A stretch of 64,000 nt of DNA from an uncultured Acetatifactor sp. (GTDB taxonomy: Bacteria > Bacillota > Clostridia > Lachnospirales > Lachnospiraceae). Shown piece by piece: positions 1 to 9,271 of the stretch. The notes under the pieces were generated by a model. It searched no databases, had not been told where the DNA came from, and saw nothing but the letters and a program-made list of their open reading frames with translations. Every line of letters begins with the position of its first letter. Positions within the stretch are counted from its first letter, which is position 1. The DNA is taken from the NCBI GenBank assembly GCA_910578815.1, contig CAJTSE010000012.1:45248-109247 (forward strand). Direction: 5' to 3'. The position numbers and the translations under genes were made by a program.

Positions 1-351
1 GGAAATAAACAAATCCCGCTCGGATTTGGAGAATAAATCATATCCCAGAATTTCTTTCGCATTGTTCCTGGCGAGGAAAGCAGCCTGCATGGCAGAAACA
101 AGAATAAATGCAGGCAATTTTTGGGTTTCTTCCTGCCGGCGGCTTCGGATTGCATAAGTAAAGCCCTTTTGCGTATAAACGGAATTACTGTCCGCCATAT
201 AATTTTGCAGATCACTTAAAATGGAAATACTGGCAACCGCCTGGTTTTCAAAGAGAAAATCAAAGGTTTGGGTTGCCCAGGAAATCAGCCGTTCCTGATC
301 GGACAAGCCGTCGTCTTTGGCAGGATCCATTACATCCGGCGCAAATCCGGC
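1..351 (-). CDS. Unknown protein fragment, open to the window edge
   Basis: Read on the minus strand, a frame stays open from the recombinase scar to base 1 (117 codons shown). The product is soluble-looking, with helical stretches such as WATQTFDFLFENQAV and VSAMQAAFLARNNAKEIL. I do not recognise the family. It is joined in frame to the tail of the decayed recombinase right after the residues QKML, where an intact integrase would continue with GHSS. This suggests that a deletion fused two genes. No ribosome site precedes the only nearby ATG (357), so it may not be translated on its own. Confidence 0.35.
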
Positions 352-1165
352 CAGCATTTTTTGTATGTATCTTATATCAACATCCTGCTCCAGCAGGAGG
401 GTGGCAAAGGGAATATCGAAACATATGAGGCGTAATGTGTTGGCTGATGCCGGCAAGGTCGGCATAATAATTGATCATAAAGCGGACAGACTGGTCGGAC
501 AGCTTATGCCCCAGCCGATTTACAAAGAAATATCCGCAAGTGCCTATATCTGTGAGGAAGGTTTCTTGATATAAAACCAGAGCATCTATCACTTGCGGAT
601 TGCCCAGCTGAATTATTCTTTCCTTGGCACCTTTCCCGTAGATTAGGATGTTCCTGCTTTCAAGGTCTATATCAGCGGGTTTTAAGGAACATAATTCAGA
701 AATGCGCATTCCGGTTGCAAACAGCAGTTCAATTACGGCAATATCCCTGATTCGACAGCGTCGTTGATATTCTGATACCGCCTGTCCTTTTTGGGCATAC
801 AAGACAGAAAGAAATGTCTGTATGGAGTGAAAGGGAATTGTTCTTGGCAGGAGTTTGGCTTCTCGAAAACGAATGTCAAGTTTTGTAAAGGGATTGTCTG
901 TCAACACTTCTTTATATTCCATATAATGAAAAAAGGCTTTCAGGCTTGCAATTTTGCGCTTGACGGTTTTGGTTTTATATTGCTTGTGCAGGTTGGTGAT
1001 AAATGTATCCACGGTATCTTTGGAAAAGCAATCGGGAAAGCAGCCACAGAAGCTTTCATATTGTTTCAGGTCAATCCGATAGGCTTTTAAGGTCTTTATG
1101 TCCAGGCGTTTTCGGTATTCACAGTATTTAATGTATTCGCTGATATAGGTGTTTAATGTGTTCAT
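352..1165 (-). pseudogene. Tyrosine recombinase/integrase, frameshifted and truncated
   Basis: Phage-integrase family site-specific recombinase (XerC/D-like). The N-terminal SAM-like DNA-binding domain is intact (about residues 1-100). The catalytic domain shows the first arginine box (ATGMRISELCSLKP) and HxxR as HMFRYS. Directly after HMFRYS the frame breaks: one extra C in a C run near 417-422 gives a stop at 377. The natural continuation (FATLLLEQDVDIRYIQKML) is readable in the next frame down to about 352. The second His/Trp box and the catalytic tyrosine are missing. The protein is therefore inactive and marks a former mobile element. Confidence 0.85.
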
Positions 1166-1234
1166 ATGCAGGTACGCTCCTTTGTTTTTTCCTTATTATG
1201 AGAGTCTGCTTTTAAATTGTCCATCAGCAGAAAA

Positions 1235-1278
1235 TTTTACTTTTTAGTTGTCAATCATTAAAAATAAAAAAGTAAAAA
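1235..1278. repeat. 11-bp inverted repeat upstream of the recombinase remnant
   Basis: TTTTACTTTTT (1235-1245) and AAAAAGTAAAA (1268-1278) are inverted copies separated by 22 bases, in an AT-rich gap upstream of the recombinase start. It could be a recombinase or excisionase arm site, or a bidirectional terminator. The sequence alone does not decide. Confidence 0.4.
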
Positions 1279-1349
1279 TATATAGATAAGTAGAAAAGCA
1301 TAGGATATAATGTACATAAATCAAATATTTGCCTGGAAGGAGGCATCAT

Positions 1350-1439
1350 ATGTCCAGTGCGATCTATACGATAGAACAACTAAAGACAATGTTGATACCA
1401 ATATTTATACTGCATGGTGTAAAGCGTGCGGCATTTTAA
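1350..1439 (+). pseudogene. 5' stub of an MNT-type nucleotidyltransferase (29 codons)
   Basis: A strong ribosome site (GGAAGGAGG, 1336-1343) precedes ATG 1350. The product begins MSSAIYTIEQLKTMLIPIF and continues HGVKRAAF before a stop. This matches the usual N-terminus of minimal nucleotidyltransferases (antitoxin-like, HEPN-MNT pairs), where GVKRAALFGSYARG leads into the GSxxxG and DxD motifs. Those motifs are absent here, because the frame ends just before them and the Nudix ribosome site follows at once. It is most likely a deletion remnant. Use as a short upstream ORF for the Nudix gene is a weaker alternative. Confidence 0.55.
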
Positions 1440-1460
1440 CAAGACAAAGGAGAAATCACC

Positions 1461-1952
1461 ATGGAAGGAAAATTGCGCAACATGACGTCTGTTTACCTGT
1501 TGAAAGGAGATCGGGTGCTGCTTTTATACAGGCAGGGGAGCCGGGTAGTGAATAACCTATGGACGGGCTCCGCGGGCGGCCATTTTGAAGAGTATGAATT
1601 AAATGACGCAAGGGCCTGTGCATTGCGGGAGCTGCAGGAAGAGCTGGGTATAAAGCCGGAGGATATTGAAAACCTGCGGCTGCGATATATTACGCTTAGA
1701 AGCATTCAGGGCGAGATCAGGCAAAATTATTATTTTTTTGCAGAGTTAAAGGAGCAGGCAGGGGAGGATCAGGCGTCTAATGAGGGGATCAGTAAATGGT
1801 TTTCTCTGGACGAAATTTCTTCGCTGGAGATGCCCTTTACGGCAAAGTATGTGATGGCGCATTTTTGTAAAGGCGGACGCTATTCGGACAAGTTATATGC
1901 GGGCATAGCAAATGCTGAGGGAGTGGATTTTTTGGAACTGCGAGAAATTTGA
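1461..1952 (+). CDS. Nudix hydrolase
   Basis: A 163-residue Nudix-fold pyrophosphohydrolase, which would cleave nucleoside diphosphates linked to another moiety (8-oxo-dGTP-like or related), in the cytoplasm with Mg. The Nudix box lies at residues 40-64: GGHFEEYE, then RELQEELGI with R56, E57, E60 and E61 available for metal binding. The spacing between the first Glu and the RE pair is two residues longer than the textbook pattern, a variant I associate with clostridial members. The start is set by AAGGAG at 1446-1451. The stop overlaps the TTG start of the next gene, so the two are probably coupled. The substrate cannot be told. Confidence 0.85.
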   Translation: MEGKLRNMTSVYLLKGDRVLLLYRQGSRVVNNLWTGSAGGHFEEYELNDARACALRELQEELGIKPEDIENLRLRYITLRSIQGEIRQNYYFFAELKEQAGEDQASNEGISKWFSLDEISSLEMPFTAKYVMAHFCKGGRYSDKLYAGIANAEGVDFLELREI

Positions 1953-3154
1953 GCTACAGGAGGGCTGTGGCACGGAGGCTGACTTATTGCAGTTTTATTC
2001 TTGAGTATTGTCGGTTTCATCAGGTAGATAAGGTGCTGTTTTTGTCACGGGACGGGGATATTTTAAGTCAGGTGTACCGGAAGCTGTATCCGCAGGAAAA
2101 TACGGAATATGTCTATTGGTCCAGAAAGGCAGCGGTGAAACTGATGGCAGCCTCTGATCGTTATGATTTTTTCCGGCGTTTTCTGGATCATAAGGTGAAT
2201 CAGAAGCTTTCTTTGGAAGAAATATTCCGTCCCATGGAACTGGAAGCGCTGCTGAATGAACTGCAGCAATGTGATGCGGATATGCCGGGTCAGTTAATGC
2301 AGTGCGATGCGGGTGTGCCGGGTCAGTTAATGCAGTGCGATGCGGGTGTGCCGGGTCAGCTGTCGCAGGAGCCGCCGGAGAGCCAGCTGATGTGCTGTGG
2401 CGGAGAGACGAAGCGGGTATATGAAAGGTTGACGGCAGGAACGCTGCGCAAATCGGACCCTCTGACATCGGAAAATGTTAAATATGTTAAAAAGCTGTTG
2501 ACGGATAATTGGGATCGGGTCCTGGCCTGCTATCAGGAGGAACATGAGGCGGCTAAGTTATATTATGAAAAGGTGCTGTCGGGCTGCCGCAAAGCCGTGG
2601 CGGTGGATATTGGCTGGGCGGGAAGCGGGGCGATTGCCTTAAAGACATTGGTGGAAAAGGTGTGGGGGATACCCTGCAATGTAAAGGGTATGATAGCGGG
2701 AACCAATACCCTTCATAATTTTGAGCCCTTTGCCAGTGAGACGTTTCTGCAGGCGGGTGAGCTGGTTTCCTATATGTATTCCATGTCACATAACAGAGAT
2801 CTGATGAAGAAGCATGATCCCAACAGGGATTATAATGTGTATTGGGAGCTGTTGCTGTCGTCTCCTACGAGGCAGTTTACAGGCTTTGGTTTCAAGCGGG
2901 ACGAAGCAGGCAATGTGTTGAAAGAGCCGGAGCTGCATTTTGGAAAATATGACGAAAACCAGAAGGGCATCCGGGAAATCCAGCGGGGAATCCTGGATTT
3001 CGCCGGGCAGTATCAGGAGCATTTCGGAGATCAGGACTGGCTGTTTCGAATCAGCGGCAGGGATGCTTATGCGCCCATGCTGGCGGCAGCCGGGTATAAG
3101 GAGAAATATTTGAAGGCCGTGGCAAAACGCTTTGCCCTGGACATACAGGTATGA
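1949..3154 (+). CDS. HAD-like hydrolase-domain protein of polysaccharide-type loci
   Basis: 401 residues, with a HAD-type first motif FLSRDGDIL (D35, D37) and then a conserved stretch around YVYWSRKAAVKLM. This recalls the predicted HAD proteins found fused to or near glycosyltransferases (COG5610-like). The N-terminus is short compared with relatives. The only upstream start is TTG 1949, overlapping the Nudix stop by four bases. Residues 107-139 are three tandem 11-residue repeats (QCDAGVPGQLM type) inserted between the cap region and the rest, and look like a recent minisatellite expansion. The C-terminal half has VAVDIGWAGSGAI, consistent with a second HAD motif region. The substrate is unknown. 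Confidence 0.6.
   Translation: MSYRRAVARRLTYCSFILEYCRFHQVDKVLFLSRDGDILSQVYRKLYPQENTEYVYWSRKAAVKLMAASDRYDFFRRFLDHKVNQKLSLEEIFRPMELEALLNELQQCDADMPGQLMQCDAGVPGQLMQCDAGVPGQLSQEPPESQLMCCGGETKRVYERLTAGTLRKSDPLTSENVKYVKKLLTDNWDRVLACYQEEHEAAKLYYEKVLSGCRKAVAVDIGWAGSGAIALKTLVEKVWGIPCNVKGMIAGTNTLHNFEPFASETFLQAGELVSYMYSMSHNRDLMKKHDPNRDYNVYWELLLSSPTRQFTGFGFKRDEAGNVLKEPELHFGKYDENQKGIREIQRGILDFAGQYQEHFGDQDWLFRISGRDAYAPMLAAAGYKEKYLKAVAKRFALDIQV
2267..2365 (+). repeat. Three tandem 33-bp in-frame repeats
   Basis: Three copies of 33 bp lie head to tail inside the HAD-like gene, each coding for 11 residues (QCDADMPGQLM, QCDAGVPGQLM, QCDAGVPGQLS). Copies 2 and 3 are almost identical, which indicates recent expansion. 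The unit length keeps the frame. Confidence 0.9.
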
Positions 3155-3156
3155 AG

Positions 3157-3214
3157 GGAATGAAGATTTTCTAAGTCTGCAAAAAACGCAGACAAAGAAA
3201 ATCTAAGTCATTCC
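3157..3214. repeat. 58-bp covarying hairpin element, copy A
   Basis: It begins three bases after the stop of the HAD-like gene. Nested arms are GGAATGA/TCATTCC, AGATTTTCT/AGAAAATCT and GTCTGC/GCAGAC. Two other copies of exactly the same length occur at 11649 and 19246. It is followed by a second hairpin (AAGAACGC...GCGTTCTT, about 3217-3257) and then GGATTGGTTTG (3278-3288) plus a third hairpin (3284-3310). It lies between convergent genes, so a terminator or mRNA 3'-end function is plausible. Confidence 0.8.
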
Positions 3215-3325
3215 CCAAAGAACGCAGGCGAGTAAACACACCTTGGTCAGCGTTCTTCCTGAAACTTTAGTCCCATGGGATTGGTTTGCATCAGCTTAGC
3301 TGATTTGCAAAGAACTTTTATGCTT

Positions 3326-5284
3326 TCATCCTGCTCGTTTCTTGCGAATTTTCTTTATGATAAACACCAGTATCAGGATCAGAAGCGTCAGCACAAGAAT
3401 CACGGCCAGTACGATGATTACCGCATATTTGTTGGGATTTTTGATCAGGTCCAGAATGTTTCGGCTGTCTTCTACTACCTTGCGGCCGTGCAGCTCCTGG
3501 TAATAGGCCGGTACATCGGAAATGCCGTCACCGTCGGTGTCCTCAAAGCTGTTAATGTAGTCTGCAATGGCAGCCCAGGCCTTGATTTCCGTTCCCCGGC
3601 TGGTGGTGATAACGGCGTCTTCGATATTTTCGATAGGGGTGCCGTCTGCAAATTTAGGCTGAACGGACAGAATGCCAAAGGAGACGCTGTTTACGGCGCC
3701 CAGCATCTGGCCGCTGTAAAGATCGCAGACCACCCGATAGAGCTTATCGTCTTCGATTTCAATACGACTGCCCGCACTGTCTGTCAGATAAAGGTCCGTG
3801 ACCTTGTTAAGAATCAGGCGGTGGGGGTTAAAGGAAAATTGGATGCCTGTCATGTACATTCTGGCGGAGGGCATAATATCCGTTAAGGAGGCGTCGATCT
3901 CCACACCTGTTTTCAATTCTGCCCCGGTCAGGTAAATGCTGATTAAGGGGTATCCCGGCACGCTGTCCGGGCCGACGCCTAAGGAGTAGGCGTTGAACAC
4001 ATCCGCAACGGTTATGTCACCCAGGGGGAAGGTGTCTCGGACGCAGCCGGAGGGAACAATGGTTACATCAACGGGATGACTGTCACCCGTATCCTCCTTT
4101 GAAACGGCATACAGGAAGGCATCAGACAGCAGGTTGCCCAGGTTATGGTCGGTGTGGATGCTGTACAGATCATCCGAAGTTGCAAATACAACGTCATTCT
4201 TGGCAAGGATCTGATCCTGTGTATAGCCGAACCGGGAGAGATAGTCGTTGTCCACGGATGCCATGAAATCATCAATGCGTTCCTGGGTGGCAGTATCGGC
4301 CTCGATTTCGGGGGTGATCGGCAGCAGTGCATAGGAAGTCATTTCCCAGCGCCCGTCCTCCCGCTGACGCATGGAAAGGGAGCCTAAATTTTTACCGTAT
4401 TCTCCGCAGGATACGATATAAGTATCGCCTCGGCGAATGGGCTCGTCCAGGGCCGTATGGGTATGGCCGCTGACAATCAAATCAATTTCCGGAACCTTCT
4501 TTGCCAGTATTTCGTCCTCGGACTTTTGCTGATCGGTGTTAGTGCCGGCATGGGATACACAGAGGATCAGGTCGGCATCTTCATTCGCTTTGATCTCAGC
4601 CACGGTTTCCGCGGCGGCCTTGGCGGCATCCTTAAATTTCAGGACGCAGGTGGGAGCGCAGGCAAGGGAATCCTCTCCGAAGATACCAAGCACGGCGATT
4701 TTTACATCGCCTTTTGTAATTACGGTGTAATCGGCCATTCCGTATGCTTCAAAGGCATCTTTCAAAAGCTGCTGTTCCTCCGTAAGTCCCTCCGCCTCCA
4801 TAGCCTGCCAGTCGATATTGCACAGCACCAGGGCGGGAACAGGATCTCCGCTTTCCGCAGCAGCCAGAAGACTTGATGCCAGTCCATGAGAACGATAGTC
4901 AAATTCATGATTTCCCAGGGTGGTAACCTCACAGCCTAAATCACCCAGCATCCGCAGCTCTGCGGACTGATTTGCAAAAACAGTCTGTACCAGAGTACCC
5001 ATGGAAAAGTCTCCGGCATCAACGATCAGGGTGTCGGGGTTGTCTGCTTTTGCCTTATGAATCAAAGTCTTGATCCGGGGGAAGCCGCCAACCACCGCGG
5101 CCTGTCCGTCCTGCAGGGTGACAAAGCTTTCCAGATGGGAATGGGTGTCATGAAGAAAAAGAAGATCTATCTCCTTGTCGGTGCAGGAAAGGGCAGGCTC
5201 CGCCTTTGCCGTCGAAAAGAGGACTCCCGACAACAGAAATATTGCCGCAAGGCAGAGGGCAAGTGGTCTGTAATGCTGCTTCAT
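3326..5284 (-). CDS. Surface 5'-nucleotidase/UDP-sugar hydrolase-like metallophosphatase
   Basis: A 652-residue bifunctional nucleotidase family protein. A signal peptide (about 1-28, ending STAKAEP) leads into a calcineurin-like phosphatase domain with HDTHSH (45-50), DAGDFSMG (89-96), GNHEFD (124-129) and SGHTHT. The 5'-nucleotidase C-terminal substrate domain follows. Near the end a DTDGDGISDVP loop resembles a calcium-binding dockerin/TSP3 loop, and then a single membrane helix with a KKIRKKR tail anchors the protein in place of a sortase motif. It would release phosphate from extracellular nucleotides for nucleoside uptake. It is convergent with the gene to its left, with hairpin copy A between them. 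Confidence 0.85.
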   Translation of the reverse strand: MKQHYRPLALCLAAIFLLSGVLFSTAKAEPALSCTDKEIDLLFLHDTHSHLESFVTLQDGQAAVVGGFPRIKTLIHKAKADNPDTLIVDAGDFSMGTLVQTVFANQSAELRMLGDLGCEVTTLGNHEFDYRSHGLASSLLAAAESGDPVPALVLCNIDWQAMEAEGLTEEQQLLKDAFEAYGMADYTVITKGDVKIAVLGIFGEDSLACAPTCVLKFKDAAKAAAETVAEIKANEDADLILCVSHAGTNTDQQKSEDEILAKKVPEIDLIVSGHTHTALDEPIRRGDTYIVSCGEYGKNLGSLSMRQREDGRWEMTSYALLPITPEIEADTATQERIDDFMASVDNDYLSRFGYTQDQILAKNDVVFATSDDLYSIHTDHNLGNLLSDAFLYAVSKEDTGDSHPVDVTIVPSGCVRDTFPLGDITVADVFNAYSLGVGPDSVPGYPLISIYLTGAELKTGVEIDASLTDIMPSARMYMTGIQFSFNPHRLILNKVTDLYLTDSAGSRIEIEDDKLYRVVCDLYSGQMLGAVNSVSFGILSVQPKFADGTPIENIEDAVITTSRGTEIKAWAAIADYINSFEDTDGDGISDVPAYYQELHGRKVVEDSRNILDLIKNPNKYAVIIVLAVILVLTLLILILVFIIKKIRKKRAG

Positions 5285-5466
5285 AAAAAGAAAACCTCCT
5301 ATTATCCGTGGAAACTTGTTCGCCTAAGGATTATGGGCGGCGGCTTTCGCCGCGAAAGGGTTGCTGGTATGCTCCATACTAATATGATTATATATTTGCC
5401 AATCAATAAGCGCAACCCCCAAAAGATTTAGGGGCTGGAAAAAAGCCGATTGGATACATAAAATGA

Positions 5467-5495
5467 TTGCAAAATGCCTGTGAATTTAGGATAAT
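5467..5495 (+). promoter_or_regulatory. Candidate sigma-A promoter for the permuted GH3 gene
   Basis: TTGCAA (5467-5472), 17 bases, then GATAAT (5490-5495), just ahead of the ribosome site at 5503-5508. The leader would be very short. Judged by eye only. Confidence 0.4.
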
Positions 5496-5520
5496 AAAAA
5501 GAAAAGGGATGGTATTGATT

Positions 5521-7950
5521 ATGGAAAGATGGGCGAGAGCAAAATATCAGCCGGTTCTTCCACTGGGTAAGGACGGGTGCCGGGTTACGGCGGGAAAGGA
5601 ACATATTACCCTTTCCAAGGAAGCAGCAAAAGAGGGAATGGTACTCTTAAAAAACGTTGGTCAGGTGCTGCCAATCCCCAAGGGCAGCAGGATCGCCTTG
5701 TTTGGTAAAGCGTCCTTTGACTATGTGAAGGGCGGCGGGGGAAGCGGGGATGTAACCGTGGCCTATACCCGTAACCTCTATCAGGGTTTTCAGGAAAAGG
5801 CCTATCATGTGGAGATTTTTGAAGAGCTGGCTTCCTTTTACCGGGAGCATGTAAAGAAGCAGTATCAGGCCGGAAAGGAGCCCGGCATGACGGCAGAGCC
5901 CAAGCTGCCGGCAGAGCTGCTGAAAAAGGCCAGAGTATTTACGGATACGGCGGTCATAAGCATCTGTCGTTTTTCCGGCGAGGGCTGGGACCGAAAGAGC
6001 ATTTACGACAGGAAGAGCAAAGAGGACAATCTTGCCATTGCCGGACAGGAGGAAAAAGAGCAATCAAAGCAAGAGCTTTTTGAAGACGGGGATTTTTATC
6101 TGACTCATGCCGAGCGGGCTATGGTGGAGGCGGTTAAGAAGACCTTTGACAAGGTCATTGTGGTCATGAATGTGGGCGGCATGGTAGATACGGATTGGTT
6201 TGCAGAGGACGAGAGGATACAGTCCGTGCTCATGGCATGGCAAGGCGGCATCGAGGGCGGACTGGCGGCGGCAGAGCTTTTGATCGGAGAGGGAAACCCC
6301 AGCGGAAAGCTGACGGATACCCTGGCCCGGCGGCTGGAGGATTATCCTTCCACCTACAATTTCCATGAGTCCGACGATTATGTGGAGTACACGGATGATA
6401 TATATGTGGGATACCGTTATTTTGAGACCATTCCGGGGGCGGCGGAGAAGGTGATTTATCCTTTTGGATTCGGGCTTTCCTACACGAAGTTTTCTTTGTC
6501 CATGCCGGTGGTGGAAAAGCGAGGGCACCATCTGCGGGTGATGGTGGATGTGTGTAACATAGGTGAGACGTCGGGTAAAGAGGTGGTGCAGGTATATTAC
6601 AGCGCCCCTCAGGGAAAGCTGGGTAAGCCTGCGAGGGAGCTGGTGGCATTCCGTAAGACAAGGCTGCTTGCGCCCGGAGAAACACAGACGGTAGTGCTGC
6701 GGTTCCAAATAAACGATATGGCCTCTTATGACGACCTGGGAAAGGTGGCAAAGTCCGCCTATGTGCTGGAAAAAGGCGAGTATCACTTTTATGTGGGAAC
6801 CTCCGTGCGGGATACGGTGGAAAACAATTATGTGATGGTGCTGGATGAGGATGTGATTACGGAGCAGCTTTCTTCAAAAATGGCGCCTGTTCAGCTGAAA
6901 AAGAGAATGCTGGCGAACGGACAGTATGAAGATCTTCCTCAGGGAGAGCCTGTGGATACGGATGCCAGCGTATTTGCGGAGAAGCTTCCGCGGGAGGAAG
7001 CGGACGGGGTGACCCCTGTGGTAAGGCGCAGAGAGAGCTATCATCTGTGGGGGCAGGTTGACAGCACTCCGAAGCTGATTGATGTGGCGGAGGGGAGGAT
7101 GCCGCTGGATGAGTTTGTGGCAAAGCTGCCGGATGAGCAGCTGGCAGTGCTTTTGGGAGGCCAGCCCAATACGGGCGTAGCCAATACCTTTGGCTACGGT
7201 AATCTGCCGGAGTACGGCGTACCCAATATCATGACGGCGGACGGCCCCGCGGGAGTGAGGATCCATCCAAACTGTGGTGTCTGTACCACGGCTTGGCCCT
7301 GTTCCACCATGCTGGCCTGCACTTGGAATCCGGAGCTGGTGGAAAAGGTGGGCGTGGCAGGCGGCGCGGAGGCTAAGGAAAACAATATCGGCGCGTGGCT
7401 GACCCCCGCCGTAAATATTCACAGAAGTCCCCTCTGTGGCAGAAACTTTGAGTATTATTCGGAGGATCCATTCCTGACGGGAAAGATGGCCGGGGCTATG
7501 GTAAAGGGGATTCAGAGCAATCATGTGGCAGCCACGGTAAAGCATTTTGCACTGAACAATAAGGAGACAAACCGCCGGGAGAGCGATTCCAGGGCATCCG
7601 AGCGGGCTATCAGGGAAATATACCTAAAGGCCTTCGAGATCATTGTCAAGGAGGCAAAACCCTGGAGCATCATGTCCTCTTATAATATTATCAACGGTCA
7701 CAGAGCATCGGAAAACCGGGAGATGCTGGAGGACATTCTGCGGGGCGAGTGGGGCTTTGAAGGCATGGTGACTACGGACTGGTGGACCTGCGGGGAGCAC
7801 TATAAGGAAGTAAAGGCCGGCAACGACATGAAGATGGCTGTGGGATTTCCGCAGAGGCTGCTGGAAGCTGTGGAAAAAGGCGCCTTAACCAGGACTGAGA
7901 TGGAAATTTGTGCCAAGCGGATTCTGGAGCTGATTTTGAAGATTGACTAA
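5521..7950 (+). CDS. Glycoside hydrolase family 3 beta-glucosidase, domain-permuted
   Basis: 809 residues. GH3 enzymes normally run TIM barrel, alpha/beta sandwich, FnIII-like domain. Here the order is reversed. The sandwich domain comes first (LFGKASFDYVKGGGGSGDVTV, then VVMNVGGMVDTDWF). FnIII-like residues surround YPFGFGLSYTKF. The barrel is C-terminal, with PNIMTADGPAGVR, KHFALNNKETNR and the nucleophile motif GMVTTDWWTC (Asp about residue 753). This inverted topology is known from rumen Ruminococcus and Butyrivibrio beta-glucosidases. No signal peptide is seen, so it is probably cytosolic and acts on imported beta-glucosides. ATG 5521 is preferred over the TTG at 5467 because AGGGA lies 12 bases upstream. 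Confidence 0.9.
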   Translation: MERWARAKYQPVLPLGKDGCRVTAGKEHITLSKEAAKEGMVLLKNVGQVLPIPKGSRIALFGKASFDYVKGGGGSGDVTVAYTRNLYQGFQEKAYHVEIFEELASFYREHVKKQYQAGKEPGMTAEPKLPAELLKKARVFTDTAVISICRFSGEGWDRKSIYDRKSKEDNLAIAGQEEKEQSKQELFEDGDFYLTHAERAMVEAVKKTFDKVIVVMNVGGMVDTDWFAEDERIQSVLMAWQGGIEGGLAAAELLIGEGNPSGKLTDTLARRLEDYPSTYNFHESDDYVEYTDDIYVGYRYFETIPGAAEKVIYPFGFGLSYTKFSLSMPVVEKRGHHLRVMVDVCNIGETSGKEVVQVYYSAPQGKLGKPARELVAFRKTRLLAPGETQTVVLRFQINDMASYDDLGKVAKSAYVLEKGEYHFYVGTSVRDTVENNYVMVLDEDVITEQLSSKMAPVQLKKRMLANGQYEDLPQGEPVDTDASVFAEKLPREEADGVTPVVRRRESYHLWGQVDSTPKLIDVAEGRMPLDEFVAKLPDEQLAVLLGGQPNTGVANTFGYGNLPEYGVPNIMTADGPAGVRIHPNCGVCTTAWPCSTMLACTWNPELVEKVGVAGGAEAKENNIGAWLTPAVNIHRSPLCGRNFEYYSEDPFLTGKMAGAMVKGIQSNHVAATVKHFALNNKETNRRESDSRASERAIREIYLKAFEIIVKEAKPWSIMSSYNIINGHRASENREMLEDILRGEWGFEGMVTTDWWTCGEHYKEVKAGNDMKMAVGFPQRLLEAVEKGALTRTEMEICAKRILELILKID

Positions 7951-8125
7951 TGATGAAACTCGCGCCCGGCAGCGCCTCTGGGACAGCTGTACCGGGCAGC
8001 TATACAAAGTGGGCCGTGATTGACCTGCAGTAAGGATGCAGGGCGGCTGGCCGGGATACAGGAACGGCAGCTGCGGTGACTGGTGACAGATTGAAAAATA
8101 TAAAAAAATTTAGACAAGGAAGGGT

Positions 8126-9271
8126 ATGGGAATGGAAAAGAGAAAAATGGAAAAGCTGGGCATAGAAACCTCTTTTTTGGGATTTGGCTGTATGAGGTTT
8201 CCGGTGACCAAAGACGGTAAGATCGACGAAGCGGAAGCGGAGAGAATGCTGGATCGGGCATATGCCGCCGGGGTGAATTATTTTGATACGGCTTATCCTT
8301 ACCATGGAGGCGAAAGCGAGCTGGTGGTAGGGAAGGTGATGAAGAAGTATGACCGCGGCAGCTTTTATCTCGCTACCAAGCTGCCCTGCTGGGAGGTTAA
8401 GAAGCTGGAGGATGTGGACCGGCTTTTTAATGAACAGTTGAAAAAGCTGCAGACGGAATACATAGATTTTTATTTGATGCACGCTTTGAACAGGGACCGG
8501 TTTCGGGAGATGGCGGAGCTTGGCTGTGTGGAGAGGCTGGAACAGCTGAAGGCGGAGGGGAGGATTAAATATCTTGGCTTTTCCTTCCACGACGGTTATT
8601 CCGCGTTTGAAAATATTATTAACTATCGTGACTGGGATTTCTGTCAGATTCAGTTGAATTACATGGACGCAAACGAGCAAGCCGGACTTAAGGGTTATAA
8701 GCTGGCGGAGGAAAAGCAGGTGCCCCTTGTAATTATGGAGCCGGTAAAGGGCGGTTCCTTGGCGGCATTTCCGGAGGATATTACACAAATGTATCATGAG
8801 CTGAATCCTGCCGCTTCCATGGCCAGTTTTGCCCTGCGCTGGGTGGGCAGCCTGCCGGGGGTAAAGGTGGTTTTAAGCGGTATGTCCACCATGGAACAGG
8901 TAGAAGACAACCTGAAAACCTTTGGAGAATTTAAAGCTCTTTCGGAAAAGGAGAAGGATACCGTAGACAAGGTGGTGGCCCTCATCAACAGCCGTGTTCA
9001 GAACGGCTGCACCGGCTGCGGCTATTGTATGCCCTGCCCTGCGGGCGTGGAAATTCCCCGTAATTTCCGTACCTGGAACACTTATCACATGTACCGCAAC
9101 TATAACATGGTGAAGGATGAATGGGAGAAACGCCTGGGAGAGGAACATAAGGCGAAGAACTGCATCAAGTGCGGAAAGTGCGAGCAGGTCTGCCCTCAGA
9201 AGCTTTCTATTCGGGCGGATCTGGAAAAGGTACAGGCGGATCTGGACGGCAGGGAGTTTATCCTGTCGTGA
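8126..9271 (+). CDS. Aldo/keto reductase with C-terminal 4Fe-4S domain
   Basis: A 381-residue fusion. The AKR barrel at residues 1-280 has the catalytic Asp/Tyr/Lys/His signature (FDTAYPYHGGES, ATKLPCW, DFYLMHAL). A ferredoxin-like tail carries CTGCGYCMPCPAGV and CIKCGKCEQVCPQ, enough cysteines for two clusters. This architecture (COG1453) is common in anaerobic Clostridia and couples carbonyl or sugar reduction to iron-sulfur electron transfer. Either ATG 8126 or 8132 fits the AAGGAAGGG ribosome site. It lies between a GH3 gene and an AraC regulator, which suggests sugar metabolism. The substrate is unknown. Confidence 0.85.
   Translation: MGMEKRKMEKLGIETSFLGFGCMRFPVTKDGKIDEAEAERMLDRAYAAGVNYFDTAYPYHGGESELVVGKVMKKYDRGSFYLATKLPCWEVKKLEDVDRLFNEQLKKLQTEYIDFYLMHALNRDRFREMAELGCVERLEQLKAEGRIKYLGFSFHDGYSAFENIINYRDWDFCQIQLNYMDANEQAGLKGYKLAEEKQVPLVIMEPVKGGSLAAFPEDITQMYHELNPAASMASFALRWVGSLPGVKVVLSGMSTMEQVEDNLKTFGEFKALSEKEKDTVDKVVALINSRVQNGCTGCGYCMPCPAGVEIPRNFRTWNTYHMYRNYNMVKDEWEKRLGEEHKAKNCIKCGKCEQVCPQKLSIRADLEKVQADLDGREFILS

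Noticed and set aside
1310..1555. 81-codon ORF starting at 1310
   Set aside because: It overlaps the nucleotidyltransferase stub and the Nudix gene in another frame, with no ribosome site at its start.
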